64,000 nt of DNA from Euclidia mi (taxonomy: Eukaryota; Arthropoda; Insecta; Lepidoptera; Erebidae). The notes under the pieces were generated by a model. That model had not been told where the DNA came from, made no database searches, and saw nothing but the letters and a program-made list of their open reading frames with translations. The translations under genes and the position numbers were made by a program. Location of the stretch: contig OX123182.2 of NCBI GenBank assembly GCA_944739405.2, forward strand, positions 43,277,598-43,341,597. The letters run 5' to 3'. Shown piece by piece: positions 1-10,222 of the stretch. The stretch's first letter is position 1; each line of letters opens with the position of its first letter.

Positions 1-739
1 AACAATGTCTTTATTCATGAACTTCTTACAAATATCACCGTACAACACGTAGGTAGCGTCTTCCATCAAAAAAAGTCACACTCGTAATGTCTCATTCCAG
101 GAAGTGGTATGAGCAAAGAAATATAACCTTAAGTCATAGAAGTAACACTAAATAACAACAGCGGTTGCTATGATTGATATCTTCTTTCTAATGGCACATG
201 CAATATGATAGAAAGAGCTGTCGATAGGTTTAGCAGCACGCTCTTATAGCAGCCTCGTGGTAGCCAAACAGTAGACAAAACATACAGTTAGGAAACCGAG
301 TGTTGTTCGTAACAATGATGATTTATCGATAAATATTTTTGGTCGAATGTCGACCTTTAGTATGTGTCGATATATTTAAGCCGTAGAAGTAAATAACTAA
401 AATATTGAAATTGTAGTTTTTGCTGTCGACGCCTGACAGTGCTTTGCAAAGACTTGCCAGACAGACAGTACTAAAAAAATTCACGTGTTTAATTGTTCGT
501 TTTAGCCATAAAATCTATTGACAAAAAGTATCCATAAACTAATGAGCGATGCGTTGCGAAGCGATGCTAAGAAACTGTCACTTAGATCATGTATTTTTCG
601 AATTTTATTATACCAGATTGGCTAATGCCGCAGGATTTGGCAGTTTGTTTGGGTCGCATCATATCATGTTGCTTGATATCGCTTACGTTGGACACTGCAC
701 GATTTTTTTAGAGTTGTAGGTAATCCGATTTGTGATACG
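1..739. other. AT-rich intergenic DNA, nothing recognised
   Basis: No open frame with family resemblance, RNA gene or clear repeat structure is visible here. It is ordinary AT-rich noncoding sequence. Confidence 0.5.
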
Positions 740-940
740 CCAGCACAAATGATTCGCCACGCCGAAGCTTGCGGGTTCAATTCCCGCTCAAGTCAATCAT
801 TTGTGTGCAGGAATATGGATGTTTGTTTTGGTCTGGGTGGTACTATGTATAATATGTTATATATTTACAAAAAGTATATACCTATGTATGTTTGGGACCA
901 GATGGTGTTGTGTGAATATGGAAGAATATTATATTCTATG
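740..940 (+). repeat. SINE-like repeat with tRNA-type B box
   Basis: Near 765-783 there is a T-arm-like hairpin: GCGGG, then TTCAATT, then CCCGC. This is a good match to a tRNA B box (GGTTCAATTCC). Downstream text with a 'tttgggaccagatgg...gttgtgtgaatatgg' character resembles a dispersed repeat that I know from Lepidoptera. No A box is clear upstream, so the head is either degraded or not a canonical tRNA. The 77-aa frame over this block is not a gene. Confidence 0.45.
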
Positions 941-1689
941 GTAGAATATTATAAAGCAGACTACAAGGCAAGACGTCTTTGATCAGTCAGGATGGCACTA
1001 ATATGATAAATAACATACCTAGAAGTAGGTAGATTAATTAAAATTGTTGCAATTATTATATTTTATTAATACCTATCATCAAACTAAAATTACACTCTTT
1101 TTGTTTTTATTTAGTTACGTAATATACATTCATTAGAAACAAGATAACTATTAAGACAGTAAATATAAACATTAGAGTAAATTTTTGTATCATCTCCTTT
1201 GCTGCGTGATGAATGCGATTTAATGATGCAGGCCATAGCGTCAAGCGATTCAAAGCCGGATAAGTGAAATTGTAATTTCCATAAGTAATTTGAATGTCTG
1301 CACAACGCCACAACCAGTGTATCAGTATTCTAAATATTTAAAGTGGAACCAAATTATCAGACCCCACTGGTGCATGCTTTTATAGTCTGTAATTGCAGCA
1401 AAGCGTAGTATTCGATCATAATCCTGTACGCGTAGTCAACATACCTAGATTATGCGTACACTGGAACGCTTGGTCCGTACAAGGCTTTAGGTTAATAGAC
1501 GCTACTTTTATAAGTGAATTATGTACCTAATTAAACTGCGCATACTATCAAACACATGATAGAAAACTAGACCGCTGGTCGTCTTTGTTTATTGCCTATA
1601 ACAACGGCGGGGCGCTGTTGCTTCCAGCTACAGTTTTACATTCATGTCCGATAGTTTGTTTCCGTATTTATTTGAATTGTTAATTATCG
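941..1689. other. AT-rich intergenic DNA, nothing recognised
   Basis: Short overlapping open frames occur near 1,107-1,313, but their translations resemble no family. I see no structured repeat. Confidence 0.45.
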
Positions 1690-1938
1690 CTTGTCCCGTG
1701 CTTCGGAGAGCACGATAAGCCGTCGGTCCGGTTGCATGAAGATCTTTGACAATCGTTTCAGGGCGGCAGTACCTGCCAAAAATAAACTGACACTAGTCTA
1801 AACCATGGAATATCGCTATCCCTTCGGGTTGCGGAGGTCAGACAGGCAGTCGCTCCGCGGAAAAGCTAATATTCAGCCAAATCTGGTAAGACTAGGACCC
1901 CAGATTGAAACTGGGATAACGCTAATAGGATGATGAGT
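1690..1938 (+). repeat. RTE-related SINE-like repeat, copy 1 (GATGATG end)
   Basis: The block includes 'gaagatctttgacaatcg', then 'tgacactagtctaaacca', then a 'ggaggtcagacaggcagtcg' module at 1,833-1,852, and ends near 1,935 in GATGATGAG. The same order of modules occurs at 5,100-5,320. The 'ggaggtcaga..ggcagtc' module and the GAT-type end are also found at the two ends of the RTE element at 52,598-55,775. I infer a short non-autonomous element sharing ends with an RTE lineage. Confidence 0.5.
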
Positions 1939-2960
1939 TTGTTTCCGTATTTATCCCTCATTCAAAAAACATCGATATCTCCTTTCACTGTCAAATCCCA
2001 TCACTCCTTAATGATGGGATTTGACAGCACGGCTATTTAGAGAATGCAGTCAAAGATGTGAGTCTGTAAAGAATCTATGCCTCTTTAAATGAGACGCGTA
2101 ATTTGTCGTTATGATTAACCAACTAAGACCAACTGACATTACAAGTTGCACGTTCGGTATAAGGAAAAATAGCGACCATGTTCTCTCTAGTCTAAACGTA
2201 GTCCAAACTCTCTGGGTATGAGCAAGATCATAGTCAATAGTTTCATTCGGAAATGTTCACAATTAGTTTATTCTTATCGTAACAATGAGTTCACATTACT
2301 TAAATTGCAAAAGAAAAAAAAAATCCTATATTCATATAAGTGTATATATTTGCGGTACATACTCAAGCCTGTGTCGGCGGTTAAAAAATTTGGAACAGTC
2401 GACTTAGTTTTTACATTGCGGATTTCAAAAACATCGCATAAGTCTAATAAAAGTTATTCAATAAACAATGGTATGTAAATGGTAAATTATGTAAATAAAT
2501 TTAATCTAAAAACATAAGTTCTCTATTTAACTGGAATATATTTTCTTATTTCAAATTGGATCAGTTGGTTCGGCGGTAGGAAGCCTCTATTTTACACATA
2601 ATGTCTTTATAATTACTTCTTCATCCAGCATATATGCACTAAGACGCAAAACTTTACAATTCGAATCAACTCTAAAGAGCACTGAGGATCAAATCAACAG
2701 TTTGTAAATTACACAAAGTAGTGTTACCATGTACGCTCACTCACAAAATTCTCAGTGCAGTGCAATACAATGTGGTGTTCGTAGAAATAAAATACACCAT
2801 CGCACAGAAAAATTCAAAGTCTCCCACGCAAATATCCGAATAATATATCTATCTAATAGCTGTCAGTAACATTGACTTTCAAAAAGGTACAATATAGTAT
2901 AGATCGGTTCACGAAAGTTGAGCACAAATGGCGGCCGTCGCGCATCTGTACATTCGTGCA
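1939..2960. other. AT-rich intergenic DNA
   Basis: This stretch has low-complexity A-rich runs (around 2,310-2,320) and a short open frame at 2,218-2,478 of biased lysine/tyrosine composition that resembles nothing. A short direct and inverted repeat of 'atcccatcactcctta' type occurs near 1,997-2,030. No gene is supported. Confidence 0.4.
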
Positions 2961-3025
2961 CCAATGGCGTGGCTCCATTCTTGACGTATTTAGGGAATGC
3001 ATCAAGAACGGAGCCACGCCATTGG
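2961..3025. repeat. Inverted repeat, 24-bp arms
   Basis: The arm at 2,961-2,984 (CCAATGGCGTGGCTCCATTC...) is the reverse complement of 3,002-3,025 with one mismatch, separated by 17 bases. It lies in a locally GC-richer patch (about 2,920-3,065). The transcript would form a stable hairpin. No transposon ends or target duplication could be defined, so this is only a structural call. Confidence 0.7.
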
Positions 3026-3365
3026 CATTCCACCCGCGCCTCACCCCGCACCTCCACGGGGACCTAAAAAATGATTTCTGCGCAGTGGTCATCTTTCATG
3101 AACCGACCTATAGCTGACTGTGTTTACTTTCATGCCGTATAAAATTACCTTAGGTTAGCGTAGGTATGATTCTATTCAGGCCCAAAATAGACACATTTAT
3201 CCCTGTAATGTTCTACAGAGACAACCCGACCGTCTAATGTAGAAGTGCTATACAACAACAAACACGTGTACAACTGCGTAAATTAACGTACAAAGCGACG
3301 CCATAACATTACCTCCATTTCAGTATTGTGAGCTGTCACATGTTCGGGGGGTACTTAGGCGCAAC
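3026..3365. other. Intergenic DNA, nothing recognised
   Basis: Nothing beyond the GC-richer shoulder of the preceding hairpin is recognised. Confidence 0.4.
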
Positions 3366-4073
3366 GGATACACGAAAGACATACGCCGTCGGAAGAGGAA
3401 CGAGCGTAAACCTGAAGTTAGCAGAGAGCCCGCTTACATGCCGTATCTAAAGGGAGTGACGGAAAAAGTTGGAACAGTACTCAAGAAATAATCCATCAAG
3501 ACTGTATACAGTCCGCTCTCTAAGATAGCACACAATCTGCGTACCCCAAAGGATGTCATTCCTCTTCAAACACTTGGCGTCTACAAAGTCGATTGCAGCT
3601 GTGGTAGTTCATATATCGGGCAGACTAAGCGTTTAATCTCTAAAAGAGTAAAGGAAAATATAGCAGCTGTAAAAAACCGACATATTAATAAGTCGGCGAT
3701 AGCCGAGCATTTGTTGGAGTCTGGAGCAAACCACTGGATAGAACTGCATCAACCACAAGTCTTATCCACCGATCGTCACTATTACTCCAGGATAGTACGA
3801 GAAAGTAGAAATCAAGAAATATAACAATTTCAACCGGGAGGATGGATATAGATTATCGGCTGCTTGGAATCCAGTCATCAGCACGTGTAAACACCGCCGC
3901 ACTGATAAATCTCAACAGTGTGTGGACGCCATTAGTGTAGTGTGTCGGAGTACAGACATTGCGAACTTAAATAAAGACCAAGTGAGGGTAGGTGCCGAAA
4001 CTCGCACTTCCACAAGACGGCGCGGAGCTCTCATCAGTCATTCCGCGACCACGCTCGGTGCAAGACGAGCGAA
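3366..4073 (+). pseudogene. Penelope-like element remnant: C-terminal GIY-YIG endonuclease
   Basis: One reading frame gives the C-terminal part of a Penelope-like retroelement. A linker containing EPAYMPYLKG leads to the nuclease: GVYKV at about 3,576-3,590, then CSCGSSYIGQTKR with the YIGQT motif at about 3,612. A conserved tail (FNREDGYRLS, AWNPVIS) follows. In autonomous elements this single-strand nicking domain follows the reverse transcriptase and primes insertion. Here the RT is missing, there is an in-frame stop (TAA) near 3,488, and a one-base frameshift near 3,810 separates the nuclease from its tail. A GC-rich element has since inserted at 4,074, splitting off the 3' end. It is a dead 5'-truncated copy. 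Family assignment is by motif recognition. Confidence 0.8.
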
Positions 4074-4706
4074 ACGTCAGAAACAACATTTTTTTTGTTT
4101 TTTTGTTTTACGAGGTGGAAAATCCCTTCGGATCTCCGACTCTTGGGGGAAATAAGAGCCGGAGTATGTGGTGTTTCCACTAAAAACCACCTCGACTTCC
4201 GCCATGTACCCGTGTGTTGGAGGGTGGGGCATCACCAAAGCACTCGTCGCCACCCTCCGACGGGTATTGGCCCGCCAGATGGTCAGGCGGGCCCCGAACA
4301 AAACCCCTTTGGCGACGGATTTAGGTGTTGGACTCCGCCGCCAAAACGCCCAGCGGCCGCAGAGGATAGGGAGGACGGCAACGCAACACCGCATCTCCTC
4401 TTCCTCTGCGGCCCCACCGCGACGCATCGAATGGTGCGCCCCCATTTGATCGCGGGAGATAGGGCGCGCGGCAACGCAACACCGACACGCCTCTTCTCCC
4501 GCGACCGCACCCGACTGCGAGGGACAGACAGAACTGTCCCCCGCACCCGCACCGTTGGACGCATCCTGCGCAGGCCCCTCCAAGCCCACGCGGAGCGTCC
4601 CCTCCTGGATCCCTCTTAGCTTCACCGCGGGTGACCCATCCACGGTTACTGAGCCCCCCACCACGACAAGGTGGAGATCCCACGGGGGGGACGTCAGAAA
4701 CAACAT
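4074..4706 (-). mobile_element. GC-rich non-autonomous retroelement, copy 1, with 16-bp TSD
   Basis: The 16-base target duplication ACGTCAGAAACAACAT lies at 4,074-4,089 and 4,691-4,706. Between them, 4,090-4,690 is a GC-rich insert on the minus strand: T-rich at its left edge (a poly-A tail in sense), starting in sense with seven C, GTGGGATC and a small hairpin. Copies occur at 25,506-26,063 and 48,386-48,940. The long duplication and A tail indicate target-primed reverse transcription. No RT is encoded. The six-frame translations (up to 246 aa) show no domain. I suspect an internally deleted derivative (5' UTR joined to 3' UTR) of a larger non-LTR element, possibly of the R1 group, but the parent is not identified. 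It interrupts the Penelope-like remnant. Confidence 0.85.
4607..4690 (-). ncRNA. Candidate HDV-like ribozyme fold at the element's 5' end
   Basis: Read in sense from 4,690 downwards: C7 (4,684-4,690) can pair with G6 (4,654-4,659). GGATC (4,676-4,680) can pair with GATCC (4,607-4,611). CCAC/GTGG closes a 6-base loop (4,661-4,674). TCACC/GGTGA closes a 3-base loop (4,622-4,634). GCTAAG (4,615-4,620) lies where the catalytic-cytosine joiner would be. Order, spacing and total length (about 84 nt) fit the nested double pseudoknot of HDV-like ribozymes, which are known at the 5' ends of several non-LTR retrotransposons. The fold was made by eye; P1.1 is not convincing. Confidence 0.35.
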
Positions 4707-4725
4707 GACATAACATAACTTCACA

Positions 4726-4985
4726 CCTTTTATCCCCGAAGGGGTAGGCAGAGGTGTATTACACACCCAATTTTCGCCAGTTATGTTTCGGTGCCAATGT
4801 AATAGGAGGCGAGCCATTGCTATCTACCGGGCACATTATTAAGCGAGCGATAATTAACGTTTTTAATACATACATCACCTCGAAGAGTCAGAGGTGTGTG
4901 CCCGGGGGATTCTGGGGATCGAACCCGAGACCATCGTCTCGGCAGTCCGTTACATTCAACACTAGGCTATCGCTGCTTTTTAACG
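4726..4985 (-). repeat. tRNA-derived SINE (minus), copy 1
   Basis: Minus-strand head with a B box: on the plus strand 'ggggatcgaacccgag' at about 4,915-4,930, and 'cactaggctatcgctgctttt' at the end. The body contains 'gaaggggtaggcagaggtgtattacac'-type sequence (4,738-4,764), which recurs at 43,350-43,375. The head matches the one at 63,430-63,500. RNA polymerase III-type SINEs of this design are common in Lepidoptera. Confidence 0.6.
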
Positions 4986-5099
4986 TCGGAAACAACTAGG
5001 TATTTATAAAATTACGCTAAATTACTTTTGTATGACGTCAAGTTTCTGTTGCTGTTAAACATTAATAGCAAAACGCCTTCATGTGTTGTTTAAAAAACA

Positions 5100-5320
5100 G
5101 CTGTCTTGAAGATCTTTGACAGTCATTATGGCGGGTCAGTACTCTTGAATAAACTGACACTTATATGAGCCATAGAATATAGCAATTTCGTAGGTTTGCA
5201 CAGGTCAAACGACAGTCAATCTAACAAAAAACTGTCAAAACTGGTTAGACTACTAAGTGAAACCCGGACTTCAAGGCGAAAGACTTGGATATAACTGGGA
5301 TTACGCATGGACGATTTTGA
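5100..5320 (+). repeat. RTE-related SINE-like repeat, copy 2 (degraded)
   Basis: Same module order as 1,690-1,938: 'gaagatctttgacagtc', 'aaactgacact', 'aggtcaaacgacagtcaatc', 'actggttagact', then 'actgggattacgc'. It is more diverged than copy 1, and the GAT tail is only partly kept. Confidence 0.45.
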
Positions 5321-5549
5321 CGATTCAACATAACATATCTTTAGAGGTTAGTTTTGAATAGTCGTGATGGATTGAAATCAGATTTCTATTTACTTTAAGG
5401 TCGGAAGTCAAGCGCAAGCCATAGTGAGAGCTTAGCGAACTAATTAACTTCGTTTATCTTAGCTAACGTACGTGCGATGTCTCTTTATAATATAGTTCAC
5501 ACTACAACCTAAGTTTGGTTCAATTACTTAGTTTACTCATTTATCTACT

Positions 5550-6815
5550 CAGCTTGCTACGAAGCATCCCCTTTATGGTGTGGGCCTGTTGGGCTGTTTA
5601 GTACCTCTTCGTTGGTAATTTTATCCTTCCAGCTAATTCTCTCCATCCTCCTCCAGCACCACATCTCAAAAGCTTCTAGTCTGTTTATATTCTGCTTAAT
5701 TAAAGTCCAGGTTTCGCAACCGTACAACGCAATGCTCCAGATGTATGTTTTTATGAAATTCTTGCGGATGTTTCTGTTAATATTAGATTTAAATAGATAT
5801 TTTTGCTGTAAAAGGCTTGTTTGGCCATTGCAATTCGGCATATGATATCAGCGGAACACCTAGAATCATATGTTTTATTACTTCCTAAATATTTGAAACT
5901 TTGGACTTGCTCTATTACTGTGTTATTAATTTTGATGGTCTTATAAGTTGGTGCTACTTTTGATGTTATTAACGGTTTAGTTTTGTTGACGTTGATTTTT
6001 AATTGGTATTCTGTGAAAACTCTGTCCATGTAGTTAAGTAGCGTCTCTAGCTGCATATGATCTTCAGCTACCACTGCTATATCATCTGCAAATCGTATAA
6101 ACAAAACTCTTTATCCATTGACTTTAACACCTCCAAAAGGTCTTTCTGCTATTTTTGCTATTGCCTGTTCAATGAAAATGTTAAATAATAGTGGGGATAG
6201 GGTGCAGCCTTGTCGAACTCCCTGTTTTATTTTGGCTATAGCTTTCTCCTCCCCTATTTCAATCAGCGTTTCTTGGTTGTTGTAAATTTCATATATTATG
6301 CGTCTGTCTCTGTAGTCTATTCCTGCGTTTTTAAGTGTTATCATAATTTTATTCCAGTTAACTTTATCAAAGGCTTTTTCCAAATCTATGAATGCTAAGT
6401 AAGTGTTAAGTCCTAAGTCTAGTCTGCGGTCTATAAGCATTCGTAACGCCAATATGGCTTCGCTCGTGCCTTTGTTTCTTCTGAAACGTACTGATCTGGA
6501 CCAATTAGGTTATCTATTTTGCTGTAAATTCTATTGTGTATTATTTTTAAAAGTACTTTAGATGCATGAGTTATAAGGCTAAGGGTTCTATGTTCTTCAT
6601 ATTTCTGAGTATTAGCTTTCTTGGGTAGAGTTATCAATTTACTTTGGCAATAGTCGTTAGGTAATTTCCTGATCGGTAAATTTGTGCAGTTATTTCAAAC
6701 AGTTCAGTTATTGCAAGCTCATTAGAATTTCTTAGTAACTCTATGGGAATTGTATCTATACCGGGGGCTTTATTATTTTGTAGTGGGTTCATATATTTGA
6801 TTTTAATTTATTCGT
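5550..6815 (-). pseudogene. Non-LTR retrotransposon reverse transcriptase, 5'-truncated
   Basis: Read from 6,815 down, the minus strand gives NKAPGIDTIPIELL, KVLLKIIHNR, then the RT palm: AFIDLEKAFDKVNW (motif A, about 6,365-6,400), KQGVRQGCTLSPLLFN (motif B), FADDIAVVAE (motif C, about 6,070-6,100), FKYLGS, and the C-terminal ALYGCETWTL and LEAFEMWCWRRM. This order is that of an LINE-type ORF2. At least three frame changes or stops split it (near 6,640, 6,440, 6,107 and 5,840). The endonuclease is absent, consistent with 5' truncation. The stop falls near 5,557. The clade is not certain. Confidence 0.85.
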
Positions 6816-6825
6816 TTCTGGCCGA

Positions 6826-6965
6826 TCCCGTGGAATCTCTTCTTAGGAACGTCCCGACGGAATATTCATGCTAAATTTCAGCTTCTTGCGTCATTAGTTT
6901 TGGCCGTGAATTGACGGTCAATCAGTCAGTAACGCAAGAATTATATTTATACAGATAATCATGAC
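6826..6965 (-). repeat. Dispersed repeat of the 'cttgcgttactgactga' family (minus)
   Basis: The reverse complement reads 'attcttgcgttactgactga...gctgaaatttagcatgaatattcc'. The same block begins the tandem array at 41,482 and recurs at 43,606 and 44,088. It is a common lepidopteran repeat whose type I cannot name confidently. Confidence 0.5.
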
Positions 6966-8314
6966 TATTTAGCTAGTATTCTATGAGAATCTGTCCAATA
7001 CACAGCTAGTCTTTTAGCTGAAAGACACCAACCAAATAACCAATGATCAGAATAATCAGACAATGTGATAAATAATGTAGATTCATTCATTAGCTGTCAC
7101 ATTTTACGGTCATAATAAACTATTGCTTATGCTATTGACAATTTCGTTCATAAATTCACTGTTTCGAATGTTCACTTACGATGCCGTTTAATTAAAAATC
7201 AACATTATCAAATGGGTATACCAGTACAATATCAGTGGGGGTCGTTTCGTGGAAATCCCATTTGTTTTTGGGTTGAAAATAAATCTAACACACCAAACTT
7301 AGTACCTATTCTGTTATGTCCAGCAAATCGTTTAATAGTGAGTTATGATTTTGGTTTTCCAATTCAATTTTACTGCGATATACCAACTAGCCGTAATATT
7401 AAACTGTTACACATAATTGTTCTGAACTAGGAGTAAATTAAATAGTGTAATACAAAGACAGGAAGCGGTATAGTAAAGCAGCTATTTCAATAAGTCGGTT
7501 GCAACTTATGGGTATACTAGTACTTGCATGCTGAGATGCGTCTTACTACGGAATTCAATATTCGTTCTATAGAAAGATCTGTAGATTTTAGATTCGTTTT
7601 TGACATAGCGAGCATCACCGCGTATTCAATTTTAGTGTATAAGTATAAGGTCAAATACGTGTAACACACCAGAAACTAAGTATTGATACATGTTACAGCT
7701 TGATAATTACATTATAGATGATTTATCAAATAGGTAACAAAATTTTATTTTGGAAACATTCACTATGAAAAGCAGAAGCTGTCGTCTATTTAACAGCACC
7801 ATCATTGTCATATGGTCATCCCGGTTGCATCCGCATGCTTGTCTAAGCAAGCTTTTCATTAGAGCGCTGTCGTTAAGAGGCAAAAGACTGTATTCAAGAA
7901 AACAGTGTTTTTGCTTAACAACGCTTATTCTGCTTGGTTTGAGGTCTACTACAGCGTAATATTTTTATTTTTACTATACGACGTTTATTTATAGAGGCAT
8001 ACTACAATAAGAAACCATGTATTTATAAAAAAATCAACCTTAACCTAAGCAAAAGACTGTATAGCCTGATACAGTGTTTTGCCATACTAAACTGGCCAGA
8101 GCGCGCATTTCACGCATTTTATTGTTATCTTTCTCGCTATTAGCGCTGATGTTAGAGGAGTACCACTGCGAACCACGCACTGCGTTATCGCTTTGTTTTG
8201 ATTCAAATTACTGCGCTTTAAAAAGTGCGATTGTAATGTAATTCACGTATATTTTTTGCATAAAACATATAAATATGAGTGATTTACGAAGCAAGATAAT
8301 AATCAATCTTTCTT
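6966..8314. other. AT-rich intergenic DNA left of the BEL element
   Basis: Open frames at 7,212-7,430 and 7,750-7,959 have no recognisable homology or codon bias. No structured repeat was noticed. The right edge abuts the BEL 3' LTR, and the expected short BEL target duplication cannot be tested because the other end is destroyed. Confidence 0.45.
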
Positions 8315-8813
8315 TGGTTCGGCGATACACCGAAACCGTAGGTAGGTTCTAGGCGATTTGGAAAAAATGGACTGTATTTAAAGGAAGAGGATGTAGGATT
8401 GGATACGGGAAGAGGTGATTGTGAGTGGGTATAGGATATTCCAAAGATGGCGGGCACTTACCTTATACGGCAATCTTCTTCGTTTCCGAAGGGCAGTCTC
8501 CTGGTGGTTTCGTGATGCAGCTGCTTGTTTTCACTTCACTACACAGTCACTTCCACTTGCGAGCGGTTTATAGAAGCGGTAATAACTTATACGGGAGCGG
8601 CGCGGTGATGCGGTCTAGCGGACGCGTATCGCGAATCGAATGTTCTGGGCTGTCACTCGCGTCGACGATCGCAGCAACCAATCCGCGAAAGGCAGTGCCT
8701 CTTCCAGGGAGTGGGATAGAGGGGGACGGAAATACAGTATCGCTCGCACTTGTACATGGAACGATTGATGTTGATGCGATTAGTTATAGATAGGAAGGTA
8801 GATGGCGCTACCA
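8315..8813 (-). repeat. BEL 3' LTR (499 bp)
   Basis: In sense it starts TGGTAGCGCCATC (plus end at 8,813) after a purine-rich tract (about 8,815-8,826) and ends ...CCGAACCA at 8,315. It therefore has TG...CA ends. The first 145 bases on the plus strand (8,315-8,459) match 25,361-25,505 with three substitutions that I counted, which identifies the pair of LTRs. The 122-aa open frame inside (8,425-8,793) is LTR sequence, not a gene. Confidence 0.75.
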
Positions 8814-8912
8814 TATCCCCCCGGCCCTAAAGGGTTGCCTTTAAAAAAAATAGAATTAATCTAAATTAACTTTAGCGAAAACTACAAACGCAATAATAGC
8901 GAAAACTACTAA

Positions 8913-9758
8913 CTAAATACTTAAACTAAGAGGTAGGTCCAACTTCAGGCTAGATCTCACTGAGTTGGAAGCGGACAGAGACGTACAACAGGGCGCACGT
9001 AACTCCCTTTGGCGGTTTTCACGGTAACAACGCGAGTTGTACGGTACAACTCGCGTTGTTACCGTGAAAACCGCCTTGGAAGTATGCAATTTCTCTACGA
9101 TGGCTAACGGCCATGAAAGCGGCGGAGCATTATCATGTATTATGACGACCAACGTACCCTCCTGTATAGGGGATGCAGGACTATTCCACTTGGATCTAGC
9201 CTGAAGCTGGTGTAGATATTCCGCACGCCAGCGCCGCCAGAACGACTGCACGAGTTTATCCAGCAGAGTATGTCTCTGGAGCAAGCTTGAAGAGTCTGCT
9301 TCAGGAGCCGGAAATGACGATAATGGCACTGTGTTCAGAAAATGTGCAGGGCTTAACGCGGATGGTTCTGCAGGGTCACTACTCAATGCCGTGAGCGGAC
9401 GCGAGTTGATCAGTGCCTCAACTTGTGCAAGGACAGTTAAAAGCTCTTCGTAAGAGAGGATCTGTTGACTTATAACCTTGAAGAGATGCGTTTTAATTAC
9501 TTTGACCATGCTTTCCCAACATCCACCGAAATGTGGTGATGCTGGTGGAATAAACTTCCAGTCAATATGATCTATGGAACATTCTTCCTGAAGACGAGTA
9601 CGATAACCCGCGACGTGATTGAAACAAGTAGCGGGAACAAGTTCAATCAATTTACTAACGCGGTTGGCGACAAAAGTCTGCCAGCGGTGAGGAGAAGAAT
9701 TAATCCAAGCGAGCACTACCTTGGAGTCGGAAAATGCGTATATTTATTAATAGAGTAG
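8913..9758 (-). pseudogene. BEL pol: end of RNase H region fused to integrase C-terminal half
   Basis: The translation starts in the strand-transfer neighbourhood of BEL pol (SPHRWQTFVANRVSKL, then FNHVAG). Near 9,610 it jumps to integrase sequence: DWKFIPPASPHFGGCWES, INSRPLTALSS, ALSPAHFLNT, then the WRRWRAEYLHQLQ and KW block. The integrase zinc-binding region and the first two catalytic acidic residues are missing, so an internal deletion removed most of the DDE core. A frameshift near 9,720-9,758 separates this from the RNase H piece upstream. The last part is disturbed by the 65-bp palindrome at 9,011-9,075. Integrase would normally insert the cDNA; this copy cannot. Confidence 0.85.
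9011..9075. repeat. Near-perfect 65-bp palindrome in integrase sequence
   Basis: The 32-base arm at 9,011-9,042 (starting GGCGGTTTTCACGG) is the exact reverse complement of 9,044-9,075, with a single G between. On the coding strand it follows VFTVTTRVV and replaces the expected end of integrase, so it looks like a local fold-back duplication. Confidence 0.9.
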
Positions 9759-10222
9759 TGGGGCAAAACTGTGTCTTGAACCTTGCGGAGCAACTGAGAC
9801 AGCAGAAGGGCCGCGCACAACTCCAGTCTCGCAACCGAAATGGTTTTAACAGGCGAGACCTTAGACTTGGCACAAACTAACTGCACCGAGTAGTTAGAAC
9901 CAATGCGGACTTGCAGATATACGACTCCGCCGTAAGCACGCTCGCTGGCGTCAGCGAAACCTGTTAAGTTGATGGTACATCCATCTACCAACCCAAGATG
10001 ACGCGGAATAGTAACTTGATTGAGCGCGGTAAGCTCAATACAAAACTGGCCCCAAGCGGCGACAATATGGTCAGGGGGTGTTTCATCCCACTCACACTTT
10101 GATAGCCAAAGCTCTTTGATCAAGAGCTTGGCGTACAAAATTGTGGGAGCCACAAAACCCATTATGTCCCATAGTCGAGCCACAGTGGACAGCATAGTGC
10201 GTTTAGTGCACTTATCATCTCG
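9716..10222 (-). pseudogene. BEL pol: RNase H / Pao-type peptidase A17 region
   Basis: Starts at the insertion edge with RDDKCTKRTMLSTVARLWD and continues GFVAPTILYAKLLIKELW, CEWDETPPDHIVAAW, IPRHLG, LTGFADASERAYGGVVYLQ, LVCAKSKVSPVKTISVARLEL. These are hallmark blocks of the Pao-family region after the reverse transcriptase (GFADAS..AYG and AKS.V.P.K...RLEL). The protein is continuous with the RT piece ending at 17,087 if the TIR element is removed: the RT ends FDVSPPN and this piece supplies the next arginine. The reading frame is lost near 9,720. Confidence 0.88.

Noticed and set aside
749..982. 77-aa open frame
   Set aside because: It lies across a SINE-like repeat with a tRNA-type B box; no protein resemblance.
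4077..4817. 246-aa minus frame and its overlapping partners
   Set aside because: It runs through the GC-rich retroposon, its target duplication and a neighbouring SINE. The same block shows equally long frames on the other strand.
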